In this document: piece by piece, positions 8,431 through 17,475 of the stretch
Layout of the letters: each line of letters opens with the position of its first letter
Position numbering within the stretch: the first letter of the stretch is position 1
Origin: Xenorhabdus doucetiae
GTDB taxonomy: Bacteria > Pseudomonadota > Gammaproteobacteria > Enterobacterales > Enterobacteriaceae
DNA: 64,000 nucleotides
Direction of reading: 5' to 3'
NCBI RefSeq assembly: GCF_000968195.1
Contig: NZ_FO704550.1
Location: forward strand, 1,674,001-1,738,000
The notes under the pieces: model-generated
The model's input: the letters and a program-made list of their open reading frames with translations, nothing else
Told to the model about the DNA's origin: nothing
Database searches by the model: none
Program-made: the position numbers and the translations under genes

Positions 8431-8782
8431 GATCATTGTCACCATGACAAATCAGCACACAGGCGAGATAAAAAAAGAAACTGTCCGCTACAAATACAAG
8501 ACCTTGCGTGGTGCGGAGAAAGCCGCCAAAAATATTCGCAGTGTTTGTATGCCAGATGGTGAAACCGTTGATACTGAAATCGTCAGCGTGTACGAGCGCA
8601 GAGCGCCGATATCACTGGATCAAGCCATGCACAATACAAGGCTGGCGGCCTCCTTATTTTACGTCATTCTTGAAAAAGCCAAGTCTGAATGTTCCATCGA
8701 TTTAAATAACCTGATTGCGTTGGCCTGTGATATCAATCAGGAAGTCTATCATGCGCTTCAAGCGGCTGTTTATGAGGAATAA
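8423..8782 (+). CDS. Hypothetical island protein (P4-like element)
   Basis: A 119-residue protein with a strong RBS (CAGGAGG) before the ATG. The N-terminal third is basic and beta-rich (KIIVTMTNQHTGEIKKETVRYKYKT). The C-terminal half is helical and acidic. It precedes the primase-helicase gene by 3 bp, so it is part of the replication operon. I do not recognise a domain. Confidence 0.75.
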   Translation: MFKIIVTMTNQHTGEIKKETVRYKYKTLRGAEKAAKNIRSVCMPDGETVDTEIVSVYERRAPISLDQAMHNTRLAASLFYVILEKAKSECSIDLNNLIALACDINQEVYHALQAAVYEE

Positions 8783-8785
8783 GCC

Positions 8786-11143
8786 ATGAGTCAATCATCT
8801 GCATATGGATATAACAGCCGTAAAAATAATGAAGAAATCCGCCCAATAGACGTTATCCATACTGTAAAAAAATCCGCCATGAATCATTGGCAGAGTCTAT
8901 TGCCAGCCTGTGGCGTTGACGTTCCGGCAAAGGGTAAGCATGGCGTTTGCCCGATATGTGGGGGAACTGACCGCTTTCACTTCATCGACGATCACGGTAA
9001 TGGCGACTGGCATTGTCGCCAGTGTGATCACCCCAATCACGGTGATGGGCTGGATTTGGTGGCAAGGGCTAAAGGGATTACTGTCTTTGAAGCCGCTAAG
9101 TTAGTTTCGGGGGCGCTGGCTCTGCCCTTACCGGAATCCAAGCCCGCCAGAAAGGAATCTCCAAAATCAGAGGCTCCCTCAATAATCGAAAAAGTGAACA
9201 GGCTCTTGTCTCAAGCCACGCTTGGGCAATCCAGCTATCTGGCGAAAAAGGGGCTGCAATGCCCCAAACAACGGCTATTGAAAGAAGGGATTTTGTTGCT
9301 GATCATCCAGACTCTGAACGGCACTATCACGGGTGCGCAAACCATCAAGCCCAATGGTGAGAAGCGCCTTGTTGCAGGCTCACAGAAAAAGGGAAGTGTT
9401 ATCCCAGTGTCTGAGATAACCGGCACACCGGATACGTGCATCATTACCGAGGGTTACGCAACAGCTTTAACGGTTAGTCAATTGCATGAGGGTGTGATAC
9501 TGGCGGCGCTTGATGAAAGCAACTTACCTAACGTGGCCGAACAGGTCAGAGAACGGTGGCCAGACGCGAAGATTATTCTTGCGGCCGATAACGATTGGCA
9601 CGAACCGGGAGAGCTGGACAAAAACGGCAAACCCAAGAAGAACGTCGGCAAGATAGCGGCAGAAAAGACCGCCAAAGCGATTAATGGCTGGGTAACGCTA
9701 CCCCCGACAGAGTATAAAGCCGATTGGGACGATTATCGCCAGCGCCACGGCATTGAGGCAGCAAAGCAGGCATTCAGTAACGGGCTATATCAGGTGGGGG
9801 AGAAAAAGGCAGTGAACGCAGAAGCAGCCGTGATCCACGAAAATAAGAAAAAAAGTCCCCATCTGGCACAAATGGCCGCCAGTCAACGCGGGGAACTGCT
9901 TGCTGAATACTACGGCAAAGTGGCGGTCAATCCTGAAAGTGAGATGGTCTATCACTATAATGGCGCAACATGGGAGACGGTGCCGGACAGTGAACTGCTC
10001 CGCGCAATGGTGGCAATCTTCAATCAGCATGAAACCCCTTATAGCCCCAATGGGATCAACAACGCTATCAGCGCCATGAAATTACAAATTCCGGTTATTG
10101 GTGAACAACGCCGTGATTTAATTGGGTTTAGTAACGGTGTATATGACTTGTCAGAACAGGTATTCAGGCCACATCAGCCGGCACATTGGCTAATGAACCA
10201 TAACGGCATTGAATTTACCCAACCTGCGGCCGGTGAAAACTTACAGGCTCATGCCCCTTATTTTTATCGCTGGCTGTCTCATGCGGCAGGTCAGGATAAA
10301 GATAAGATGGCGCGCATTAATGCCGCCCTGTTTATGATCCTGGCAAACCGTTATGACTGGCAGTTATTTATTGAAGTTACGGGGGAAGGTGGCAGCGGCA
10401 AGAGTGTATTTACGTATATCGCGACGTTATTAGCGGGTGAACACAATACCGCCAGTGGCAATATGAAAGCGCTGGATGAAGCGAGAGGCCGTTATCAATT
10501 TGTAGGTAAGAGTTTAATTACGCTGCCCGATCAAGTTAAATATGTCGGTGAGGGGGCGGGCATTAAAGCCATTACAGGCGGTGACCTGATTGAAGTTGAC
10601 GGGAAATATGAAAAACAGTTTTCCACGATTATTAAAGCCGTGGTATTAGCCACCAATAACGAACCGATGAGCTTTACCGAGCGCAATGGCGGTATTGCCA
10701 GAAGACGAGTAATATTCCCGTTTAATATTCCGGTCAAGGAATCAGAAAAAGATCCACAATTGCCGGAGAAAATCAGCCGGGAACTACCGATAATTATTCG
10801 CCATTTATTAACCAAATTTGCCGACCAGAATAAGGCCATAAAATTACTACAGGCACAACGGGATTCCAGCGAAGCGTTATCAGTGAAATGCCATTCAGAT
10901 CCCTTATATCGCTTTTGTGGTTATCTGGTGTCCGCGGATAATATTGCTGGGATGAAGATGGGGAATAAAAATATCAGCCCACGGGTACCGCGTATTTATC
11001 TTTATCATGCTTATTTGTTTTTTATGGAAGCGCACGGATTTGAACGGCCGTTAACCCTGTCAAAATTTGGTGATTCAATCCCCAAAATTATGCTGGAGTA
11101 CCGGAAGGACTATCGAAAAGTCAGGACAAAGCAAGGTTATTAG
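8786..11143 (+). CDS. P4-alpha-type primase-helicase
   Basis: A 785-residue replication protein combining primase, helicase and origin binding as in phage P4 alpha. The N-terminal zinc ribbon has C55-x2-C58 (CPICGG) and C77-x2-C80 (CRQC). A TOPRIM-like region follows around residues 210-290 (ITEGYATALT, ILAADND). A D5-type SF3 helicase carries Walker A GEGGSGKS near residue 535. The C-terminal portion probably binds the iterons found immediately downstream. This gene drives autonomous replication of the island after induction. Confidence 0.93.
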   Translation: MSQSSAYGYNSRKNNEEIRPIDVIHTVKKSAMNHWQSLLPACGVDVPAKGKHGVCPICGGTDRFHFIDDHGNGDWHCRQCDHPNHGDGLDLVARAKGITVFEAAKLVSGALALPLPESKPARKESPKSEAPSIIEKVNRLLSQATLGQSSYLAKKGLQCPKQRLLKEGILLLIIQTLNGTITGAQTIKPNGEKRLVAGSQKKGSVIPVSEITGTPDTCIITEGYATALTVSQLHEGVILAALDESNLPNVAEQVRERWPDAKIILAADNDWHEPGELDKNGKPKKNVGKIAAEKTAKAINGWVTLPPTEYKADWDDYRQRHGIEAAKQAFSNGLYQVGEKKAVNAEAAVIHENKKKSPHLAQMAASQRGELLAEYYGKVAVNPESEMVYHYNGATWETVPDSELLRAMVAIFNQHETPYSPNGINNAISAMKLQIPVIGEQRRDLIGFSNGVYDLSEQVFRPHQPAHWLMNHNGIEFTQPAAGENLQAHAPYFYRWLSHAAGQDKDKMARINAALFMILANRYDWQLFIEVTGEGGSGKSVFTYIATLLAGEHNTASGNMKALDEARGRYQFVGKSLITLPDQVKYVGEGAGIKAITGGDLIEVDGKYEKQFSTIIKAVVLATNNEPMSFTERNGGIARRRVIFPFNIPVKESEKDPQLPEKISRELPIIIRHLLTKFADQNKAIKLLQAQRDSSEALSVKCHSDPLYRFCGYLVSADNIAGMKMGNKNISPRVPRIYLYHAYLFFMEAHGFERPLTLSKFGDSIPKIMLEYRKDYRKVRTKQGY

Positions 11144-11236
11144 TATAACGTGGCGTTATCCGAAGAGGCCGAAGAATGGCTTCCGGCAGTGCCTGAGCTG
11201 CGCAGAGGTTAACCCCCCAGATAAACTTTTAGTGTT

Positions 11237-11454
11237 AACTGTACACCCTGTACACCAAAAGGAATAATTACATGATATTAAAGGTAAAAATAAGGTGTAT
11301 AGTTATCTTTTAACTGTGCACCAACTATACACCTTATACATCGGTTATTTATCGTCAGGGTGAACAGTCGTGCACAGTTGGTGTATATCATGTACACCGC
11401 CACAAACTCAGGCAGGACAAGGCATTCAGAGGTAAATGCACAGGGTGTACAGTT
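11237..11454. repeat. Iteron cluster, candidate replication origin
   Basis: About nine copies of an 11-mer close to GGTGTACAGTT in both orientations. Copies on the plus strand are at 11294-11304, 11359-11369 (GGTGAACAGTC) and 11444-11454. Inverted copies are at 11237-11247, 11312-11322 and 11323-11333. Partial copies are at 11248, 11369, 11380 and 11390. P4 alpha is known to bind GGTGAACAGT-type iterons at ori/crr, and this cluster directly follows the alpha-like gene. The rest of the 11144-11735 gap shows no gene. Confidence 0.7.
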
Positions 11455-11735
11455 GAGAGGGACAAAAAGATTTTCAGGGGAGGTATCTTCTGGCAGGCAA
11501 ATAAAAGCCGGAGGAATCTAAGAAGATAAATTTAGTGCATCAATTTGTTTTTTTATTAGGGTGCTATCTGAAATTTAAATTAGGTAATTATCTGATTTTA
11601 TTTAAGCAGAGAGGTTAATCACAATTTTTCTGGTGATCTTTTATTCACGCTGGAATAGATAAGCATTGCTGTTATATCCTGTTTAATTGATGCTGTAATG
11701 AGCATCCATTGAAAATCAGATTACAGGAGACAGGA

Positions 11736-12473
11736 ATGTCATATCTCATTTACTTGTCGTTAAAGGGCAAGAAACAAGGCTTAATCTCGGCGGGTTGTTC
11801 AACGCCGGAATCTATCGGTAACCGCTATCAGGCCGGGCGGGAAGATGAAATACAGGTATTGCACCTCAGCCACATGATGACACGTGATCAGAACGTCAAT
11901 CATCTTCCGGTCAGCTTTACCAAACCCATTGATAAATCCTCCCCGTTGCTGGGGTTGGCGATAGACAAGAACGAGTTGCTGGATGCCCTTTTTAAGTGTT
12001 ACCGCGTAAACCTTGCCGGACAGTTGGAATTTTTTTATGAGATCAAACTGACAGGCGCAACCATTGTTGATTTTTCCTGTCACTACCCGCATTCGATAGA
12101 TGACAATGACCAGATCCCGTATGAAACGGTACGGCTTGATTATAAGTCGATATCATTCACGCATCGCGCGGCAGGGACAACAGGCTATGCGATATCGCAG
12201 TTGCAGGGGCGTGAAGAAGAAAGGCCCCTGCTTTCGGGATTTGATTCTTTGCTGAAAACCGCAACAGAGGCTTTATTCAGCCATAAGTTTACGGTGAAAA
12301 ATAAAGCTGATGGGAGTGTATGCAGCGATATAGCCTATGGAATAAAAACAAACAAAGGTTCAATAAAAGGTATTTCAAAACAATTAGGTGTTACAGAATA
12401 TATAAATTCCAAAAAAGAAGAAGATGTTGAAGTCGAATATTTATTTCAAACAAAAATGGGGATGGATAAATGA
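11736..12473 (+). CDS. Hcp-family T6SS protein with C-terminal extension
   Basis: The N-terminal ~155 residues (MSYLIYLSLKGKKQGLISAGC...) are a typical Hcp tube protein of the type VI secretion system. An extension of about 90 residues follows (AISQLQGREEERPLL onward), resembling extended-tail Hcp proteins. An ATG at 11736 has GGAGACAGGA upstream; an in-frame start at 11709 would add nine atypical residues. GC drops in the extension, suggesting a swapped tail. No T6SS apparatus genes are in the window, so it would use a chromosomal T6SS. It overlaps the next gene by ATGA. Confidence 0.88.
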   Translation: MSYLIYLSLKGKKQGLISAGCSTPESIGNRYQAGREDEIQVLHLSHMMTRDQNVNHLPVSFTKPIDKSSPLLGLAIDKNELLDALFKCYRVNLAGQLEFFYEIKLTGATIVDFSCHYPHSIDDNDQIPYETVRLDYKSISFTHRAAGTTGYAISQLQGREEERPLLSGFDSLLKTATEALFSHKFTVKNKADGSVCSDIAYGIKTNKGSIKGISKQLGVTEYINSKKEEDVEVEYLFQTKMGMDK

Positions 12474-13339
12474 GCATTTTAAAAACTAAAACTGTTAAAG
12501 GTGGAGCTAATACAGATCTTGAGTATGATAAAATATCTCTTAACCAACTTCCCGACATCATGAATAAAATGGGATGGGAAATGGCATCAAAATTAATGCG
12601 AGAGTGGTTTAATAGGCCACTTTTTGAAATGGACGATAATTTAAGGAAGAAGTATATTTTAGGAAAAGCAACGGATATACCTAAAGAACATTACAATGAT
12701 TCAATTGTAAAAATGGAATGGGCATTAAAGTATGAGCGAGTACAAGATGCAATTAATGAATTAATTATTACTAGATTGGGTAACGATAAAAGTAATGGAA
12801 GGCTTTTTGGTCCATTATTAGAAAGAAATAAAGAGATGAATCCTTCGTCAAATAAAATTTATATAGGCTATAATGATGACATAATTGACATAGACTTTAC
12901 CACTCAAATTAACTCTCTGGATTTTGGTGGGAAGTTTGATACTAATGACGATTTTAAGGGAGCTATCGGGGCAAGCAATATGGAGCTTTGTGTCCGAGGA
13001 TACTATGATTTATCACAGAAAAAAAAGAAATTCTTAGTGGATCAAATAGGTTTTTTCATTAAGGATGCTTATAACTTCTCTGGAGGTCATGAACCGTTAG
13101 GTATTTGGGGGCGTGAAGGTATGCTTCCTCTTAGTGAATCTCCTAAGTATTTGACCAGTTTTTTTGGTGAAGAGTGGGGTAAGCTATATAGAGAGTATTA
13201 CGGGTTTGTTCCGGTTTTTAATAGGGATTTTAGAGAATGGCAGAAAATACATGGTGAAGGTGGAGATTATATTGTTTTCTCAGATGTACATTGGATGGCT
13301 CCGCCTGCCCATTTAAAGGTCATGTATGAAAATAGTTAA
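12470..13339 (+). CDS. DUF6402-like protein, putative T6SS effector partner
   Basis: A 289-residue protein starting inside the Hcp stop. Conserved-looking stretches such as LMREWFNRP, PKEHYNDSIVKMEWALKYERV, GFFIKDAYNFSGG and PLGIWG match my recollection of DUF6402 proteins encoded next to Hcp genes in enterobacteria. There is no signal peptide and no TM segment. A role as a toxin or Hcp-loaded effector is inferred from position alone. It is AT-rich compared with the capsid genes that follow. Confidence 0.75.
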   Translation: MSILKTKTVKGGANTDLEYDKISLNQLPDIMNKMGWEMASKLMREWFNRPLFEMDDNLRKKYILGKATDIPKEHYNDSIVKMEWALKYERVQDAINELIITRLGNDKSNGRLFGPLLERNKEMNPSSNKIYIGYNDDIIDIDFTTQINSLDFGGKFDTNDDFKGAIGASNMELCVRGYYDLSQKKKKFLVDQIGFFIKDAYNFSGGHEPLGIWGREGMLPLSESPKYLTSFFGEEWGKLYREYYGFVPVFNRDFREWQKIHGEGGDYIVFSDVHWMAPPAHLKVMYENS

Positions 13340-13754
13340 ATACATAAAGCATATCGTAATTACTGCAATTTTTCTATGGTGGTTTTTTTTATCACATGTA
13401 ACATTCTTTTTTTCATATAAAAACTTTGAAATGAATAATGGTGATTTTATAGCAAAATATTATTATGTGTTACCAGTAAATATCATTGGAATATATTCAT
13501 GGATTTTTCACTATCAGCCTGAATACGTCGTTCTTTATGATAAAGAATATAATTATATAGGGCAAAGCTCCCCATTTTGTCTCTCAAATGGAATTGCGGG
13601 AGGTGAACATATTTTACCTGAAAAGAAACTCATGAGTAAAAATAAATATTACGCTTATTTGAATGTATCTGGTGGTCGTTGTCAGGATGAATACACCATA
13701 CCAGTGAAAGAAAAAAAATGGTGGAGTCAAATCCTCCAATACTTCCATTTGTAA
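13326..13754 (+). CDS. Membrane-anchored protein, putative immunity
   Basis: A 142-residue protein with one strong N-terminal TM segment (about residues 10-30) and a mainly periplasmic C-terminal domain with two cysteines. It overlaps the end of the DUF6402 gene by 14 bp and closes the Hcp module before a terminator. Position, size and anchoring fit an immunity protein for a periplasm-acting effector, but no family is recognised with certainty. Confidence 0.65.
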   Translation: MKIVKYIKHIVITAIFLWWFFLSHVTFFFSYKNFEMNNGDFIAKYYYVLPVNIIGIYSWIFHYQPEYVVLYDKEYNYIGQSSPFCLSNGIAGGEHILPEKKLMSKNKYYAYLNVSGGRCQDEYTIPVKEKKWWSQILQYFHL

Positions 13755-13801
13755 AGTGTAAGATTTTGTAAATATTCTGTCCTCATGTTTTCGCAAGTTG
13801 A

Positions 13802-13827
13802 GCCTCTGAATGTCAGGGGCTTTTTTA
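13802..13827 (+). terminator. Terminator closing the Hcp cargo module
   Basis: Stem GCCTCTGA / TCAGGGGC with loop ATG and a following run of six T. It separates the cargo from the capsid operon. Confidence 0.85.
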
Positions 13828-13883
13828 TCATTTTTCATGATGTTAAATAGTGTCTTAAGCAGAATAACCAACCGCAAAACACC

Positions 13884-15032
13884 ATGAAAAAGCTACTTGA
13901 ATTACGCCAGCAAAAGGCAACCTTCACTGAACAAATGCGCTCCCTGCTCACTAAAGCCGAAACTGAAAAACGCTCATTGACCGAAGATGAAGCTAAACAG
14001 TTCGACGAACTGCGCAGCCAGTCCGATGCACTGAACGCCGAAATTGCCCGCTATGAGTCAATTGCTGATGAAGAATGCCATCAGGCGAAGATCCAGCCGA
14101 CCAGTGAAAAACTCAGCAACGACGAACTGCGCCACTATATCGTGACTGGTGAAACCCGTACTTTGTCTACGGGTGTGCCGTCCGAGGGCGGCTATACCGT
14201 TATTCCTGAGCTAAACAGGCAGATTATGCAGCAATTGGCGGATGAGTCGGTTATGCGCCGGATCTGTACCCTCAAGACTACGCGCAGCAACGAATACAAA
14301 CAGTTGGTTTCAGTCGGTGGGGCAGCGGTGGCACACGGGGAAGAGGGTAAGGCACGCGGTGAGACGTCCACGCCGAAGATGGAAGAGGTCAGTATTAAGC
14401 TGTTCCCGATCTACGCTTACCCCAAAACCACGCAAGAAATCATCGATTTTAGCGACGTGGATATCTTGGGCTGGCTGACTGCTGAGATTGCCGACACCTT
14501 TGTGGATACCGAAGAAACGGATCTTGTCAGTGGTGACGGCAGCAAAAAAGCCAAGGGCTTCCTGTCTTATCCCCGTGATTCCCAAGCCGACAAAACGCGC
14601 GCTTTCGGCACCCTGCAAAAGCTGGAGGTCGCCACCCTTGAGGCCGACAGCCTGATTGACCTTAAGTTTTTGCTTAAGAACAAGTACCGCAAGAATGCTG
14701 TCTGGGTGATGAACTCCACGACCGCCGCCAAGGTGCAGAAGCTGAAAAACGGCAACGGGGATTATATCTGGCGGGAACGTTTGCAAGCCGGTGATCCCGA
14801 TATGCTGCTGGGCTTGCCTGTCCACTATCTCGAATTTATGCCGGATAACGTTATCGGTCTGGGTGACTTCAAGCGCGGTTACTTCATTGTTGACCATGAA
14901 ACAGGCACCCGCACCCGTCCCGACAATATCACCGAACCGGGATTTTATAAGGTGCACACTGATAAGTATCTGGGTGGCGGTTTGGTGGACTCCAACGCAA
15001 TCAAGGTGCTGGAACTGAAAGCCGGCAAATAA
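13884..15032 (+). CDS. HK97-type major capsid protein
   Basis: A 382-residue head protein. The N-terminal ~80 residues are charged and helical, as in the delta scaffold domain that the protease removes. The remainder has HK97-fold hallmarks (GVPSEGGYTVIPE, TYPKTTQEIIDFSD-like region, DTFVDTEETDLVSGDGSKKAKG). It heads the morphogenesis operon. No separate scaffold gene is present, consistent with the delta domain serving that role. Confidence 0.93.
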   Translation: MKKLLELRQQKATFTEQMRSLLTKAETEKRSLTEDEAKQFDELRSQSDALNAEIARYESIADEECHQAKIQPTSEKLSNDELRHYIVTGETRTLSTGVPSEGGYTVIPELNRQIMQQLADESVMRRICTLKTTRSNEYKQLVSVGGAAVAHGEEGKARGETSTPKMEEVSIKLFPIYAYPKTTQEIIDFSDVDILGWLTAEIADTFVDTEETDLVSGDGSKKAKGFLSYPRDSQADKTRAFGTLQKLEVATLEADSLIDLKFLLKNKYRKNAVWVMNSTTAAKVQKLKNGNGDYIWRERLQAGDPDMLLGLPVHYLEFMPDNVIGLGDFKRGYFIVDHETGTRTRPDNITEPGFYKVHTDKYLGGGLVDSNAIKVLELKAGK

Positions 15033-15076
15033 GCGAGAGGGGCACAACGCCCCTTTTCCGTCTTGGAGTCCATAAG

Positions 15077-15625
15077 ATGAAGAATGATTTTGAAATCCGC
15101 ACCGCCTCCTTGTCAGCGGCAGATAAAAAGCTGGTCGGCTACGCGATCCGGTGGAACAGCCGCTCCCATCTCTTGTGGGATGAGTTCGTGGAACAGTTCG
15201 CCCCGAATGCCTTTCGTGCCAGTCTAACGGCGGGTACTGATGTTTTGGCACTTTATGAGCATGATCATATGAACCTGTTAGGCCGCACCACATCCGGCAC
15301 CTTACAGCTTAGTGAAGATGCTACCGGGTTACGCTTCGAGTTAACCCCGCCGGATACCCAATTAGGCCGCGATGTGCTGACTTTGGTTGAACGTGGCGAT
15401 ATTTCAGGCGTTAGCTTCGGATTCAGGGTATTGAAGGATCAGTGGGATATTGGTCAGGAACCGTATATCAGAACCGTCTTGGAGGCTGAATTACGGGAAA
15501 TCACTATCACCAGCCTGCCCGCCTACCCTGAGAGCGGCGTAGAGATTGCCAAGCGCTCACTCAATGGGGTTACGCCCCGTGTGGCTGATTTGCGTCATTA
15601 CTGGCTGCAATTGTCCGAGGTGTAA
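15077..15625 (+). CDS. HK97-family prohead protease
   Basis: A 182-residue serine protease that matures the capsid. Family motifs are visible: YAIRWNSRSHLLWDEFVEQFAPNAF cut into its conserved elements, YEHDHMNLLGRTTSGTL with the catalytic His region, and the ERGDISGVSFGFRV segment carrying the Ser. TPPDTQLGRDVLTL is typical. It lies between capsid and portal genes; the order capsid-protease-portal is the reverse of HK97 itself. Confidence 0.92.
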   Translation: MKNDFEIRTASLSAADKKLVGYAIRWNSRSHLLWDEFVEQFAPNAFRASLTAGTDVLALYEHDHMNLLGRTTSGTLQLSEDATGLRFELTPPDTQLGRDVLTLVERGDISGVSFGFRVLKDQWDIGQEPYIRTVLEAELREITITSLPAYPESGVEIAKRSLNGVTPRVADLRHYWLQLSEV

Positions 15626-15627
15626 CC

Positions 15628-16845
15628 ATGTGGCCGTTTAAGCGAAGAGCGCCTGAAACCCGTAGTATGACGATGGAGGAGTTTCTTTCTCTGGCGGGCG
15701 TATCTAACACTAAATCGGGGGAGCATGTTTCACCGTCCACGGCAGAGGGATTACCCGCCGTGATGAATGCCGTTACTGTCATTAGTGAAGCCGTTGCCTC
15801 CATGCCCTGTTACCTCTATCGGGTTGCGCACCAAAACGGCACAGAGTCCCGCGAATGGCTGAGCGATCACCCGGTGGATTACTTGCTCAATGAGTGCCCG
15901 AATGACTGCCAGACCCCGTACCAGTTCAAGCGAACCCTGATGCGTCATTGCCTGTTAAATGGCAATGCGTATGCAGTGATTGTCTGGGGGCGGGATGGTC
16001 AGCCGCAATCTCTCCACCCTTATCCTCCTTCTGCGGTCGTGCCGCAACGGTTATCCGATCACCGGTTCGCCTACACCATTACCGAACCTTATAGCGGCAA
16101 GGTAAAAACCTATTTACAGGAAGAAGTCCTGCACCTGCGCTATGCCACCGAAGACGGCTTTCTTGGCCGCTCACCCGTCACTATTTGCCGCGAAACCTTG
16201 GGCTTGGGGCTGGCACAACAACGCCACGGCGCCAGCATTATGAAAGAGGGCATGATGGCGGCGGGGGTAATTAAATCCGCTGATTGGCTGGATGGCACCA
16301 AGGGCGCTAAGGCACTGGAAGCCCTCGAACGTTATAAGGGTGCCCGTAATGCAGGTAAGACGCCTATTCTTGAGGGCGGGATGGAGTACCAGCAATTGGG
16401 GATGAGTAACCAAGATGCGGAGTGGCTGGCCTCCCGCCGTTTCACCATTGACGATATCGCCCGGATGTTCAATGTCAGCCCGATCTTTTTGCAAGAGTAT
16501 TCAAACAGCACTTACAGCAACTTTAGCGAGGCATCACGCGCTTTTCTGACTATCACCATGCGCCCGTGGCTTGCCAACTTTGAGCAACAAATCAAGTCAG
16601 CCTTGCTGATGGCTTCACCGAAACGGGGGATACGTTATCAGGTGGAGTTTGATACGGCCGACTTACTGCGTGCTAACCCACGGGAACGCTTCCAAAGTTA
16701 TGAGACGGCGATTAAGTCGGGGGTGATGTGCCCGAATGAAGCCCGTGAACGGGAGGGCTTATCGCCGCGTGAAGGGGGTGATGAATTCAGCCAGGCATGG
16801 AAGCAAACCGTCGAAATCAAGCAACCACCGGAGGGCAAGGCATGA
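15628..16845 (+). CDS. HK97-family portal protein
   Basis: A 405-residue portal subunit forming the dodecameric DNA entry ring. Motifs typical of the family are HPVDYLLNECPNDCQTPYQFK, LNGNAYAVI, EEVLHLRY and FNVSPIFLQEYSNSTYSNFSEASRAF. It starts 3 bp after the protease and overlaps the next gene by ATGA. Confidence 0.93.
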   Translation: MWPFKRRAPETRSMTMEEFLSLAGVSNTKSGEHVSPSTAEGLPAVMNAVTVISEAVASMPCYLYRVAHQNGTESREWLSDHPVDYLLNECPNDCQTPYQFKRTLMRHCLLNGNAYAVIVWGRDGQPQSLHPYPPSAVVPQRLSDHRFAYTITEPYSGKVKTYLQEEVLHLRYATEDGFLGRSPVTICRETLGLGLAQQRHGASIMKEGMMAAGVIKSADWLDGTKGAKALEALERYKGARNAGKTPILEGGMEYQQLGMSNQDAEWLASRRFTIDDIARMFNVSPIFLQEYSNSTYSNFSEASRAFLTITMRPWLANFEQQIKSALLMASPKRGIRYQVEFDTADLLRANPRERFQSYETAIKSGVMCPNEAREREGLSPREGGDEFSQAWKQTVEIKQPPEGKA

Positions 16846-17180
16846 GGGCAGGCAGATTGAGACACCGGATCACCCTTCAGAAAAACAAAAGCACACAAGA
16901 TAAATTTGGTGGAGTAATAAACAACTGGGAAGATGTTGCCGAAGTCTGGGCGGAAGTACAGCCCATTAGTGGGCGGGAACTGGTGGCTTCCGGTGCAGTG
17001 TTATCCGAAGCCACTGTGCGTATCTGGCTACGTTACCGCGATGATATCACCACAACAAACCGTATTGTCTATCAGGGAGCCAGCACTCATGGTAAGACCT
17101 TTGCCATTATTGCCGTTATCCCAGATCCGAAACATACCCGCTTAGAACTGCTTTGCAAGGGAGGCGTGAAACATGCCTGA
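16842..17180 (+). CDS. Head closure/head-tail adaptor protein
   Basis: A 112-residue protein of the SPP1 gp16/HK97 gp7-type head-closure family (MRAGRLRHRITLQK start, WAEVQPISGRE, RYRDDITTTNRIVYQG). The start at 16842 overlaps the portal stop (ATGA) and gives the family N-terminus; the longer frame from 16797 does not. It would form the interface to which helper tails attach. Confidence 0.88.
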   Translation: MRAGRLRHRITLQKNKSTQDKFGGVINNWEDVAEVWAEVQPISGRELVASGAVLSEATVRIWLRYRDDITTTNRIVYQGASTHGKTFAIIAVIPDPKHTRLELLCKGGVKHA

Positions 17181-17475
17181 TATTGAAATCTCCTTAAGTG
17201 AAATCAAGCAACATTGCCGGGTGGATGAAAACGACACCCGCGACGATGCGTTATTGATGGGCTATGCAGAAGCCGCACTGGAAGTCTGCCAGCAGCATAT
17301 CGGCAAGCGCTTTGATAATGGCTTAACTTTCACCCCCGCAATCAAAATAGGCTGCCTGCTTTATATTGGCTTGTTGTATGAAAATAGGGAGATGGCAACC
17401 GACCTTGAGCTTAAAGAAGTGCCGTTTACCATCAAATCCCTGTGGTCTGTCTACCGTGATATCGGAGTCTACTAA
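17173..17475 (+). CDS. gp6-like head-tail connector
   Basis: A 100-residue helical protein of the phage gp6-like connector family (LSEIKQHCRVDENDTRDDALLMGYAEAALEVCQQHIGK). It overlaps the preceding gene by 8 bp, and the next gene begins at its last base. It would sit between portal and closure ring. Confidence 0.88.
   Translation: MPDIEISLSEIKQHCRVDENDTRDDALLMGYAEAALEVCQQHIGKRFDNGLTFTPAIKIGCLLYIGLLYENREMATDLELKEVPFTIKSLWSVYRDIGVY

Noticed and set aside
11144..11267. Small frame overlapping the end of the primase gene
   Set aside because: Out-of-frame shadow of the gene end running into the iteron region.
11237..11454. CRISPR-like array
   Set aside because: Repeats are short, in both orientations and without uniform spacers; they fit iterons. 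No CRISPR array was seen anywhere in the window.
14310..15293. 327-codon minus-strand frame
   Set aside because: Antisense shadow of the capsid and protease genes; rich in Gly/His/Ser without domain pattern.
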